Below, piece by piece: positions 1 to 10,230 of a DNA stretch of 64,000 nucleotides. Source of the stretch: Triplophysa rosa (Eukaryota; Chordata; Actinopteri; Cypriniformes; Nemacheilidae); contig NW_026634127.1 of the NCBI RefSeq assembly GCF_024868665.1, positions 24,481 to 88,480 on the forward strand, read 5' to 3'. The translations under genes and the position numbers were made by a program. How positions within the stretch are numbered: position 1 is the stretch's first letter; each line of letters opens with the position of its first letter. A model generated the notes under the pieces. The model did no database searches. It was not told where the DNA came from and saw only the letters and a list, made by a program, of their open reading frames with translations.

Positions 1-757
1 AATCATGAAAAACTTGGCAAAAACATTTTTCAGTTCTCTTCTCACAACTTGCCTCACGCAGTGCAACACATCTCCTTCACATATAGTTGATCAGGTTGTT
101 GATTGTGGCCTGTGGAATGTTGGTCCACTCCTCTTCAATGGCTGTGCGAGTTGCTGGATATTGGCAGGAACTGGAACACGCTGTCGTATACGCCGATCCA
201 GAGCATCCAAACATGCTCAATGGGTGACATGTCTGGTGAGTATGCTGGCCATGCAAGAACTGGGATGTTTTCAGCTTCCAGGAATTGTCTACAGATCCTT
301 GCAACATGGGGCCATCCATTATCATGCTGCAACATGAGGTGATGGTCGTGGATGAATGGCACAACAATGGGCCTCAGGATCTCGTCACGGTATCTCTGTG
401 CATTCAAAATGCCATCAATAAAATGCACCTGTGTTCGTTGTCCATAACGTACGCCTGCCCATACCATAACCCCACCGCCACCATGGGCCACTCGATCCAC
501 AATGTTGACATCAGCAAACCGGTCACCCACACGACGCCATACACGCAGTCTACCATCTGCCCTGTACAGTGAAAACTGGGATTCATCCGTGCAGAGAACA
601 CCTCTCCAAAGTGCCAGATGCCATCGAATGTGAGCCTTTGCCCACTCAAGTCGGTTACGACGACGAACTGCAGTCAGGTTGAGACCCTGATGAGGACGAC
701 GAGCATGCAGATAAGCTTCCCTGAGACGGTTTCTGACAGTTTGTGCAGAAATTCTGG
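1..757 (-). pseudogene. Tc1-like transposase, truncated and frameshifted
   Basis: Minus-strand frames at 530-135 and 649-404 encode pieces of a Tc1/mariner DDE transposase, the enzyme that cuts and inserts the element at TA sites. HGGGGVMVWAG, the catalytic-D region LMLQHDN, and WPAYSPDMSPIEHVW with the catalytic glutamate are all readable. The first catalytic D is in the CTDESQF-like segment near 590. The reading frame changes near 210 (after IEHVW) and again near 530, so no intact protein is encoded. The N-terminal DNA-binding part is missing: homology stops near 757, where unrelated sequence begins with taacactttac. The 3' end may run off the left edge of the window. Confidence 0.85.
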
Positions 758-1096
758 TAACACTTTACGGTAAGGGTACATGAGTGATCATGAATTCAGG
801 CATACATTCATGCATGAACTAAACATTACTTGATGCATTAATACCTCATAAATTATCAGGAAGTAACCTGAGTTCAAAGTCTTCCATTCATGACTTCATG
901 AAAGAACATCATCTTAATTAAAACATTAACTAAGATGGGTACATCATCATGAATTATGATTTATTACGTATGATCATGATATATTCAATAAAGTATCCAA
1001 GTCTCCCAATCATTGACTAAACGTGTGTTATTTAAAATCCTGTCGTGACATTTTATTCATTTATTTCAAACACTAATTCTCTGTCATTGCAGTTTA
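758..1096. repeat. Unclassified repeat-like flank of the foldback element
   Basis: AT-rich sequence starts with taacactttacggtaaggg, resembling the ends of a common teleost MITE (compare 23963-24236), and is full of short catga/tcatg motifs. There is no coding potential. It may be the left part of a larger element that encloses the inverted repeat at 1097-1812, since catgcattaggtaatgta near 1565 weakly mirrors its start. Confidence 0.35.
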
Positions 1097-1812
1097 GTCT
1101 ATATTCACCGACCGTTAGAAAAGTGATTAGTGTAGCCTGCTTCAACTAGCCTTGCACATAAAACAATATAACAAAAACATAGTTGATGACTAATAATAAT
1201 CATGACCCTAGAGTTTAGAAGAGTTTGAGAAGATTGCGGCATGATACAGTGACAAAATACAAAATCCCTGCAGGATCAAGTCACCACTTCAGTTGAGGGG
1301 CCACACACATGATGAAGTCATGATAAACAAATAATTAGTTAATGATAAGTACTACTGTATATTTGGATGTCAACAGAATTCACGTGCTATGTGCAGTGTT
1401 TATCCAATATTGGGATCTGTGCCTTTACCTACAGGCTACTATGAACAAGACATAATCATGCTTGATAACTCAGATCATAATTACTGAAAAACATTATTTC
1501 TTACAATAATTGATATACTGATAATAATAATTGAAAACTGATTGATATTGATATACTTTAATCATGCATTAGGTAATGTACTTTTTTGTATATTCCTTTA
1601 AACCATCAGGGCACGTTAAAACCGCCAACAATAATTATGGCAAAAAACTTATTTTGTCACTGTATCACGCAGCAATCTTCTCAAACTCTTCTAAACTCTA
1701 GGATCATGATTATTATTAGTCATCAACTATGTTTTTGTTATATTGTTTTATGTGCAAGGCTAGTTGAAGCAGGCTACACTAATCACTTTTCTTACGGTCG
1801 GTGACTATAGAC
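1097..1812. mobile_element. Foldback element with 162-bp inverted arms
   Basis: The left arm at 1097-1260 and the right arm at 1652-1812 are reverse complements with about five mismatches over roughly 162 bp. They are separated by a 391-bp AT-rich centre without coding sequence. The arms begin gtctata.. and end ..tatagac. Such long near-perfect inverted repeats are typical of foldback or MITE-type DNA elements and can form a hairpin. The few mismatches suggest a young insertion or arm conversion. I see no clear target-site duplication and cannot assign a superfamily. Confidence 0.75.
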
Positions 1813-1819
1813 CAGGGGG

Positions 1820-2388
1820 TGTGACAGCGAGAGGAAGAACCCAAGCGCAGGCAGTGGTAGGGGTAACAAAACAAGGTTTTAATAACAAAACAAAAAACCC
1901 ACAATGGGGAAAACAAGACACGATAGTACTAAAATATAAACATGAAACAAAAGACTTCCCACAAGGGGGCAAAAACAAGAAAACAGGATAACTCAAACTT
2001 ACTGATTAAATGACGGAGAAGAATAAATAACATACACGACAAGAGGCAGGGAATTAAACAAGACAAGGTAATCCAACTAGGCAAGGTAAAGGTAAGGTAA
2101 CACAACAAATGTCTAGGTACATCACAAAACGAATTCGCACAGGACAGCAAACACAAGGGCATTAAATAGGGAACAAACAAAGGAAGATAAGGAGGGGTTA
2201 GGTGAGGAACATGAGACACGGCAGGAAGGCAATACAGGAAATGAGAGGGGCGGGGCCAATGACTAGACACGAGAAAGCACATGGAATGTATTAAACAAAC
2301 CATGACTTTCTCACACTAAACACAAGGGATCTGTCACGATCCTGCCACAAGACTAGAAAATCATGAACAAGAAGGCAGGACCATGACA
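1820..2388 (-). repeat. LTR-like repeat, copy 1 (same family as 30071-30609)
   Basis: This segment shares its layout with 30071-30609: a tgt-g-ca start followed by 'gaaccca-gcgcag', a cacaatgggg block, 'cttcccac-aggggg', 'ggggcggggcca', and an end with tgtcacgatcctg..ccatgaca. The second copy shows a 5-bp duplication and TG..CA ends, so this one is probably also a solo LTR, though no duplication is visible here. The minus-strand frame at 1929-2303 is not coding. Confidence 0.55.
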
Positions 2389-2929
2389 TGAACTGCCCAA
2401 TAGGACATTTCCCACGACTTATGCATGACAGGAGGAAGCAGTCAAGAATATGAACAGAGGAAAGGAGGTCTGAGGATTCACTGGTTCGTCAGGTAGGCAT
2501 TCTCTGTGTTTGGGGGATAAATGATTATAGAAACACATAGCATACTTAGCTTTCCTTGCCATTATCAGAGAGACATCTCATGAGTAGTGTGTCCCAATTT
2601 CATCACATCCATTATCCTGGGTGAAAGATGCCTTTTGGTGAGGTGCTGCTGATAATGCCCTATATGGTTCCCATCAATGCCATACATCGTCAGTTGTGCA
2701 CCTCAGCCTCATTGGGTGTTTCGGCCCTTTATCACAAGACACCCTCGGCCAAGGGAGGCCCACCGCAGGTTGATCAGACCTGGGTGTGTGTTGCATTGTT
2801 ACAAGGTCATCTGGTAGCCCATGTTGTGTCCATCCACCTAAACCACAGCCAAATGGTTAAACCTAAACCATTGGCTTCTTCTTTCTGCACTGGCCAGTTC
2901 TTGATTATCCTCCACTGGACCTGTCCTCT
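2389..2929. other. No recognised feature
   Basis: No gene, known repeat end or splice structure is recognised. A plus-strand frame at 2628-2987 has no family signature and runs into the antisense SINE, so it is treated as chance. Confidence 0.5.
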
Positions 2930-3139
2930 GAGAGTGATCTATTTGTCAGCTATGGTGACCTCTGCATTTAACCTGTCCAGTGAATAGTGAACTCACGCAC
3001 TGCAAGTCGTGAACACATATACACCAGAAGCAGTGGGCAGCTATCACCTCAGTCGTTACCCGCCGGTCCTGAGAATCGAACCGGCAACCTTCTGGTCACG
3101 AGTCCGAATCTCTAACCATTAGGCTACCACCACGACTAC
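2930..3139 (-). repeat. tRNA-derived SINE, antisense, internally shortened
   Basis: Read on the minus strand, the head starts near 3138 with agtcgtggtggtagcctaat. It has an A-box-like TAGCCTAATGGTTAGAG and a B-box-like GGTTCGATTCTC, the internal RNA polymerase III promoter of a tRNA. The body follows with 'actgaggtgatagctgccca', 'gtgttcacgact' and a tail with 'ggttaaatgcagag'. This matches the common cyprinid SINE with that tail. It is not a tRNA gene, because it lacks the folded 3' half. It is shorter than full-length copies of the family as I know them. Confidence 0.8.
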
Positions 3140-3639
3140 CCAAACGGATAAATGTTAATTGATGAAATTTTTAATGTGTATTCATACTCAGAAGAATACC
3201 TGGCAACTCCAGGACAGGCCCGTTCTCAAAGTGAGTGTGAGTGTGGGGAACGAGCGTCTGACAGGCAGGCTACAGTACAGGGAGGGACGCGGTAGCTCAG
3301 CTCAACCAAACAGGAAAATATAGCGGTGGTATTAGACAATGCATCCAAATTATGTTTTTACCAATGTTTCGTACCAAGGTGCATGTCACGTTGCACAATG
3401 AAAGAAATCACGCGTGAGTATACAACAGTTGATTCTTCCAGCTGCCAAATATCACGTTTGAGCAGCGCTATACGCAGTCTAGAACAACTAAAACATTGAC
3501 GTGCTTGTACACATTATACATATGCAATATATTTAACCATGCTTATTTCTTAAGCAAGTTTTTGCATGTCTTACGAAGAGAAAACACATTTCTTGTCCAT
3601 TTCCATGCGTGGCCTCGAGCACACATGGGATCTTTTTTA
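3140..3639. other. No recognised feature
   Basis: Mixed-composition sequence with no coding frame and no repeat end I can name. Confidence 0.4.
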
Positions 3640-3920
3640 AAGGGACACTCCACCCAAAAATGAAAATTCTGTTATGGATTACTCACCTTCTAGTTGTTCC
3701 AAACCTGTATACATTTCTTTGTTCGGTTGAACACAAAGATATTTGGTAGAATGTTAGTAACTGAAAATTCTTTGGAATCATTGACTACCATTGCAGAAAA
3801 AATGATAACGGTAGTCAAAGGTGACCCAGAATTGCTTGCTTTCCTAAATCCCCCCAAACATATTTTGAGTTCAACAGAACAAAACATATATACAATACCT
3901 AGGAAAACATTCAGATAAGT
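3640..3920. repeat. Palindromic MITE (common teleost 'aaagggacact..acccaaaaatg' family)
   Basis: It starts aaagggacactccacccaa, then tgaaaattctgt, 'ttactcacc', 'gttgttccaaacctgtata' and 'tgaacacaaagatattt'. The second half at about 3790-3915 is a diverged inverted copy. This is a very common non-autonomous DNA element of fish. Related fragments are at 14540-14620, 20770-20890 and 56990-57140. Confidence 0.7.
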
Positions 3921-4129
3921 AAATATAGCAATAGAAACATCTTTTGGCAGTTGTTAAAACTTTGATTTGACAACGGAAAATAATTGGGCTAGTTTTCATT
4001 CCTTTTGGGCGGGTTTTGAGGGGTCATTGGGCTGCTTTCAGGAAGCTAGTTAGCAAGATCCCTGTGACCAGCAGCAATGACAAGGTATGCTAACGTTTAC
4101 ATGATGACTAGCTAGAATTCTATATAATC

Positions 4130-4640
4130 TAGTTCAGTGATGAGATGGGACTATTTTGTATTTAAATACCTTTGAAAAAAATTAAATGTATTTTGTATTT
4201 AAATGCGTTTATTCTTAGTATTTTTGTATTTTCAAACTAAAATACTTTTTGCAAAACAACATTCTTATTAGACTGCATGGATGGGCAGTGTTTCAAATAC
4301 ATCCATTTGAAATACAAAATACTATTATTTTGTAATAGTATTTTGTATTTAAATGCATTTAATCTTAGTATTTATTTAGTATTTATTTTTGTATATCCTA
4401 GTTAATTCAAGAAATCAGCAGTCTAATAAAGAGGTTGATTGGCAAAAAGTATTTTGTATTTTGAAAATACAAAGACATTTTGTCATTTTAGAATGTTAAG
4501 TTCTACTTCTGTAATTATTTTGGTGAAAGTAACTCTAAAGTAATACAGGAGTCATGTAACAATTACAATTCTGAGACAGTAATATTGCAAAGTAAAGGAT
4601 TACTTTTAAATAACAGTAACAAGTATTCTACTCGAAAAGA
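4130..4640. repeat. AT-rich MITE with 'ttttgtatttaaat' arms
   Basis: The segment holds several direct and inverted copies of a ttttgtatttaaat / aatacaaaatac motif around 4145-4205, 4290-4350 and 4450-4480. It then shows a 'gtaactc..aagtaa' stretch at about 4525-4630, like the ends of fish hAT MITEs. No coding capacity. Boundaries are approximate. Confidence 0.5.
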
Positions 4641-5539
4641 ATCAAGAGGCAGACAATATTGAATATAATGAACAACATTTATTGATACATAAAATGTAGG
4701 ACTTTGGCGTGGGCCTCATCCGTATTAGAATCCGAGGGTTATGGATTCTTGCAGATCCTGCCTGAGATGAAGGCAAGGGCGGAGCCAACCCTCAAAGATT
4801 TAGGAGACTAAATTGGTACCCACCGGTAGATTTGACATTCGTAATTCCTTGAGTTATAAAGATAAAAGTAGACAGTGTTATTTATGCACGTAATATACGG
4901 GAAAGATGTACATTAAGTGACGATAGCTAGGATGCATATAAAGAGACGCATAGCATGAGGAATGAGATAGGTAGTGTTGGTTGTGTAGGAAACTTTTTCC
5001 TCGTCGAAGCAGACCAGGAGACGTTGGGATATCTTTCATACAGAAGTTCTCTTTATTGAGGACTCGCTGTGTGTCGCTGTAGTCATCCAAGTCTGACTTT
5101 TAGTTCAGTACAGTAGAGTTTTATATCTTTCAAGGGGGCGGGATACATAGAGGTGGAGATGATTTACACGAAGCATACAAATGCAATACAGGAATCAGCC
5201 GTTACCGGAATTGTCCCAGCCAAGGTCTCATCAGCATAACAGTGTTATTCAAATGCATAGGTGCTAATCCAATCAGCCTGACAGTATTGCCCATACCCTC
5301 ACATTATCATAGAGACAAAGGCTTAGCTGTGCCTTAAAGCTTAACATTCAACTTTAACTTGGGACCCTGCCCAATGGTCAGAAAGTGAATAAAGACAAAA
5401 GGGTAATGTTTCAGACATCTGGGCTGCCTGACTTGATATTCATAGAATGTAATCGTCTTTACCTCAAAATGTGAAACATAATGTACATAACTCTAACCTG
5501 GATATAACATTGTATAAATTTGTAATCCCACAGTTGGCA
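4641..5539. other. Noncoding, probably distal part of the DIRS/Ngaro-like element
   Basis: There is no convincing coding frame. It lies beyond the recombinase gene and tandem array of the minus-strand element at about 5540-9290. It may be that element's 3' repeat region, but I cannot identify the split repeats that would prove it. Confidence 0.35.
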
Positions 5540-5564
5540 AAGGAAGAGTACCGTGATAGGGTGC

Positions 5565-5995
5565 CGGTGAAAATAGCCGCGTAGGGTAGAAAGAGACCGC
5601 GCAGGCTAGAAAGAGACTGCGTAGGTCGCTGCACAGTAGACTCCCAAAAGTACAGCGTAGGTACGGAGGTGATAGCCGTGTAGGCTAGAAAAAGACAGCG
5701 TAGATCACTGTATAATTGACTCCCAAAAAGTACCACGTAGGTACGGAGGTGATAGCCACGTAGGCTAGAAAAAAGACCGCGTAGGTCACTGCAAAATCGA
5801 CTCCCAAAAGTACCGCGTAGGTATGGAGGTGATAGCCGAGTAGGCAAAAAGAGACCGCATAGGTCACTGGATGATAGGCTCCCGAAAAAGTACCGAGTAG
5901 GTACTAGACAAATAGTAGGTGATAGCCGCGTAGGCTAGACAAATATGCCATATAGGCTGGGGAGAAAGACCGCGTAGGTCATGTACGTACACAGC
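5565..5995 (-). repeat. Tandem repeat, about 80-bp unit, about 4.5 copies
   Basis: Units begin near 5600, 5680, 5760, 5840 and 5925. Each has 'gtaggctagaaa', 'gaccgcgtaggtcactg', 'gactcccaaaagtacc', 'cgtaggtacggaggtgatagcc'. Within a unit, short gtagg motifs recur inverted, so hairpins are possible. The array lies just 3' of the tyrosine-recombinase gene of the minus-strand retrotransposon and is probably part of its 3' noncoding region. Minus-strand frames at 5464-5867 are repeats translated and not a protein. Confidence 0.8.
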
Positions 5996-6051
5996 GTACA
6001 GAGTGAAGAGTCACCGCCATCAGTAGATGCATGAAAACTGAAAATCATACC

Positions 6052-6885
6052 TTAGATTTGTGTAGAAATAGTTTGTTGAGCATCCTGGATGGTTTGCGAG
6101 TCGGGTCTTATGTAAGATTTGAACGCTGAAGAAGACCATCTGCCCAGCACCTTTATTGATGAAGTCGGGATCCCACATTCCACTGCAGCTGTAGCTGCAC
6201 CGATTCTAAACGAGTGTCCTGTATACCTATGGGGTGGTAGTCCACATTTCTCTAGAATTGCGGCTCTTTAGAAATCAGAGAAGAGAAGTTTGTGGGTACA
6301 GGGTCGAGCTTTAAGATATTGAACCATAGACTTATAGGGGAAGTAGTTATCGTTAAGTCTAGACAGTGTAATCGAAACGCCTGAGCCTAGAGAGTCGGTC
6401 TTAGAATGTTTGAGAAAAATGGTAAAGAAACGAGGTGAGAATTTGAGGTCGGTAAGAGCTAAGTCTCTATGGGGGTTAAAGCTAAGAGATTCCGTAGTAA
6501 ATTCCCCCGGCCGCATGAAACCATAGAAAGCAGTGAGAAACGCGACTTCCAATAAAGTATTTATATAAACAGAGAAGACACTGTGACGTGTGAAGTCTAC
6601 TAATTTCTTTAATATAGGGATTGTAATTGGGAGGCGTTTATCAGGGGTTTTACCAGAGATTTTGGAAATTCCTCTTAGCAACAAACGAATCGATGGAAAG
6701 GAAAATAAACTGGAATAATCGGGGTCGTGTAGCCTAGCGTGAAATTGAATGCCAGCAAGGAATTTACATAAAGTACTGATTTTAATATTGCGGGATTCGT
6801 AATTGAAAGTTAAAAAGGCGCAGACAGATGTAACTAGTATCGGAAATAAAGAAATTTGAAAAGATAGACAGAAAGCCATGAACAT
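6052..6885 (-). pseudogene. Tyrosine recombinase of a DIRS/Ngaro-like retrotransposon
   Basis: On the minus strand the frame from 6885 encodes a tyrosine recombinase, the integrase used by DIRS-order elements in place of a DDE integrase. The first catalytic arginine is in GFMRPGE (about 6515). An in-frame TAA at about 6267 follows LLFSDF. Beyond it the same frame continues with HSFRIGAAT (H-x-x-R), GRW and the nucleophile in KSYIRP, ending at TAA 6052-6054. All catalytic residues are therefore visible, but the gene is split by one stop. It lies downstream of the RNase H and reverse transcriptase on the same strand, as expected for the order. Confidence 0.85.
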
Positions 6886-6988
6886 CGACCAGACCGAATT
6901 ATAGGCTTTAAGAGTGGAAGGAGTTACACACCCATTGACATATAGTATCTGACAGAATTTAGCAGCTCATTGTATGGGATAGGTTTAT

Positions 6989-8174
6989 TTAATCTAGAAA
7001 GATTTCTGTTACTTTCGGGCATGTTGTTGGATCCGGATTGGCCGCTGGGCAGAGACGTTTGAATGCCTGCACGCGAAGACGAGAGAGTGCGTCAGCGATG
7101 GCATTAGAGTTACCGGGGATGTGTATGGCTTTAATAATAAAACTGTGGATGACTGATTGCCAGAGAATCCTTCTCATTAAGGACATGATTACTTTACATG
7201 ACGATCTGCCTTTGTTAATTATAGCTACGACTGCTTCGTTGTCGCATAAAATATCGATACATTTGCGAGACCACTCTGAGCCCCAGAGAACACTAGCAAC
7301 CGCAATGGGGTAGAGCTCGCAGAGAGCGGAAGAGGTTGAGGCGGAATTTGGCGTAGGGAATTGTTCTGGCCATTTCTCTGTGAACCACTGTCTTTGAAAA
7401 AAACGCCCCGAAGCATTTAGAAGGGGCAGCGTCGGTGAAAAGCTCCAGAGCTGTGGACGATTCTGAAATACCGTTGTAAAAAAACGAAATACCGTTCCAA
7501 CTATTAAGAAGGCTGGTCCATAATTTCAAGTCTGACATGCACCCTTCATCCAATTGCACGGTATCGTAGAAGTTAGCGACCGAGTGAGCCAAGATCAGTA
7601 AGCGAGAAATGAAAGCTTGACCTTGGGGAATGATTCTCATGGCAAAATTGAGGTGGCCTAGCAAGGAGAGCATTTCACGCTTAGTAACCGAGTGCGAAGG
7701 GGAGATCGAATGCATAACATAACGGATTCTCTCAAGCTTCTCATATGGGAGAGAAGCTTGCATTTTCTCTGTGTCGAGGAGAATACCGAGGAACTCGAGA
7801 GAAGTTGATGGGCCGAGGGTTTTCTCATGTGAGAGAGGGACTCCTACTTCGCTGAAAATTTGTTTGAGCGAATTTAAGATAGGGGTTTGGCTAGAAGGAA
7901 AATTGACCAATAGAAAGTCGTTGAGCAAATGCAGAACGAATGGAAGCTTGCAGACGTTCAGCAGGATCCAGCACAGCGCTTCCGATAGGCTATTAAATAT
8001 ATGCGGACTACTCCTGCACCCGAATGTAAGTCTGACGGCGAAGTGCCATTTAACACCGAACAGAGCCCACTCACTGGGGTGAATCGGAATGATTTTGAAC
8101 GTGTCTGTAATATCTGCTTTGGATAGCTGAGCGCCTAGGCCAGCTAATTTGATTAGTTTGATCGCATTATCCAC
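6989..8174 (-). pseudogene. Reverse transcriptase-RNase H of the DIRS/Ngaro-like element
   Basis: The frame 8174-7293 encodes the RT palm and fingers: KADITDTFKIIPIHP, FGCRSSPHIFN, and LLNDFLLV at the position of the usual LDDFL catalytic box. The first aspartate of that box is replaced by asparagine, which would disable the enzyme. The RNase H part begins at LFTDAAPSK, is frameshifted around 7293-7330, and resumes at 7186-6989 with IPGNSNAIADALSRL. These motifs are typical of the RT-RH of DIRS/Ngaro and not of LINEs or retroviruses. The element is a dead copy. Confidence 0.85.
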
Positions 8175-8582
8175 TGTGGCGTAGTACAGGGAAAAAGGTT
8201 AGAGAGGGATACATTCGTTAACGCTGGCTACGATGTTAGAATGGGGCGAAGACATGTTGAAAATCAATCACTATTTTCCGGAGAATTTGCGAGTAGCTAC
8301 ACCGAGGGAGTTAACGCGAAAAGGACAGAAAGGAGGAGAAGTAAATGGGCCAATGACATACCCTTTATTAACTTCCTTATTAAGGAGGTCGGAGACCACT
8401 TCAAGTTCGGCTATAGCAGACTGGAGATTTTTTGCAACGTAAGAAAAAGAAAGATGAAAGAACTCCGACCCGAAATCCTTGGGAAAGCCTGGTGATTAAA
8501 TACTCAACGAAAATAGAATCCGGATGATCTGACAGGAGACTACAGAGCTTCTGGACATTAATAGGGGTGGAGGGGTGGTTCT

Positions 8583-9290
8583 TTAGAACTTTTTGTGGAG
8601 AGGAGGTCTTCTTCGGTTCGGAGGTCTGAATCTCCATGGGCAGAAGAATTTCGGGTGGGGGTCTTTGCAAGAGCTACAAATATGTGAGAATTTACATTTA
8701 GGGTATGTACAGACAGATTCATTGAAATTATTACATATATAGGTGCCATTAGTTGAAGTAACAGGATGGCCTTTATAATCAAATGCTTGTCTTACTTGTC
8801 CAGCACCATGGACAGCGGTAGAGTCGCGGCTTTCAATAGTTATGGGGCAGAACGCGGCGGAATGTCCGTGGGAACTGCACACAATGCAAGCCAAGATCTT
8901 TTGTTCAAAATGGCGAACTAGCAATTCATAGTCGGAAAACTGACCAATCCAACCTTGGTTATATAGTGTAATGTTTATGGCAGACTTCGCTGAGAAGGAC
9001 TTGTGGTATTCATAGAACAGAGTTCCCCCGTATCTATGATTAAAGTCAGCCAACATTGCTAGGTAATAGTCTAGTTATTCGTTCCGCTCTGGGAAGGCCT
9101 GGCATAGTATGTCTCTGTAAATTCCAAAGGCTATAACGAACTCTGAAAATGAAAGATTTCGTTGCAATCTGGAATCAGAAGTTTTAAGTAAGACTGCCAC
9201 GTCACCACAATCCACCATTTTGCGGTCAGTCGCTGGCAACAGTTGCAGGTCCTGTGCAAGGTCAGGGAAGAGGGACATCAAGTACTGCAA
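8583..9290 (-). pseudogene. Gag-like protein of the DIRS/Ngaro-like element
   Basis: Two minus-strand frames (9290-9075 and 9056-8583) together resemble the Gag of vertebrate DIRS-order elements. The first has LSFSEFVIAFGIYRDILC. The second has HRYGGTLFYEYHKSFS followed by a Cys/His cluster (CIVCSSHGHSAAFC, then CNNFNESVC..CKFSHICSSC..FFC) that is probably a nucleic-acid-binding finger. They are separated by a stop at about 9072-9074. The N-terminus is cut at about 9290, exactly where a different element starts on the other strand. Confidence 0.7.
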
Positions 9291-10230
9291 GTTGCGCCTT
9301 ACTGGCCCAACCAGACTTGATTCTCAGACCTGGTGGCTCTGACGACAGTTCGCCCTGGCCGTTTCCCCTGACGAAGAGCCTTCTACCGCAAGGGAAGGGC
9401 ACAGTGTGGCACCACAAACCATGACTCTGGAATTCCATGTCTGGCCCCTGGACGGGACGAGGAGACCTTGAGTGGCTTGCCACCGGCGCTCAGAGAGACC
9501 ATCCTGCAGGCTGAGCCCCCACCACTAGGCGTTTATACACTTATAAGTGGCTTCTCTTCTCGTCCTGGCGTTCTTCCCGCGGGGAGAGCCCACGGAATTG
9601 CCCGATCAGCTTTGGCCTTCTTACAAGAGAGACTCAAGAGTAACCTCTCCCCATCCACATTGAAAGTGTATGTAGCCGCTATCTCGTGGAGGGTAAGTCT
9701 CTCAGCCAACATCTCTCAGATGATGAAGACGGCACTCTTGATGGCACTCACTTCTATCAAGAGAAGAATTCGGGCTCAGTCATTCTCACGTTATCCTGAG
9801 ACCCCAGCCTGGTTACGTTCCCACCACTCCCTTCCGGGACCAGGTGGTGAACCTGCAGGCGCTCCCCTTTGGGGAGGAAGACCCAACCTCCAATGTGTTG
9901 TGTCCAGTACGATGGACCACACGCAGAGCTTAGAAGCTCTGAGCAGCTCTTTGTCTGTTATGGGACAGCACCAGGGGAGGGCTGTCTCCAAACAGAGATT
10001 GGCGCACTGGATTGTGGATGCCATCACTTTGGCATACCAGTCCCAAGTCGCATGCCCGCTTGCAGTGACAGCACTCCACTCGGAGTATGGCCTCCTTGTG
10101 GGCACTGGCTCAGGGCGCCTCTCTGGCAGACATATGTAGTGCTGCGGGTTGGGCTACGCCCAGTACCTTCGCGAGGTTTTACAACCTCCGCGTGGAACCA
10201 GTGCGGGTCTTACACGCTACCGGCGTGTAA
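9291..10230 (+). pseudogene. Tyrosine recombinase of a second, DIRS1-type retrotransposon
   Basis: Plus-strand translation from about 9295 gives YWPNQTWFSDL and LPQGKGTVWH, the region before the recombinase in fish DIRS1-like elements. From 9600 it gives FLQERLKSNLSPSTLKVYVAAIS (recombinase N-terminal domain), then in shifted frames SSEQLFVCYG, VSKQRLAHWIVDAITLAYQSQ and, near 10130-10215, AAGWATPSTFARFYNLRVEPV with the catalytic tyrosine. Several frameshifts break it. RT and Gag are absent because the 5' part is missing. The element abuts the minus-strand DIRS/Ngaro copy head to head at about 9290. Confidence 0.85.

Noticed and set aside
1929..2303. 124-residue cysteine/leucine-rich protein
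   Set aside because: Lies within an LTR-like repeat; the related copy at 30132-30617 gives a different, equally meaningless frame.
2628..2987. 119-residue plus-strand protein
   Set aside because: No known domain and its end overlaps the antisense SINE.
3050..3138. tRNA gene on the minus strand, because of clear A- and B-box-like words
   Set aside because: The 3' half does not fold as a tRNA and continues into the SINE body with its typical tail.
5464..5867. Protein with YLRG/YAVF repeats
   Set aside because: Translation of the 80-bp tandem array.
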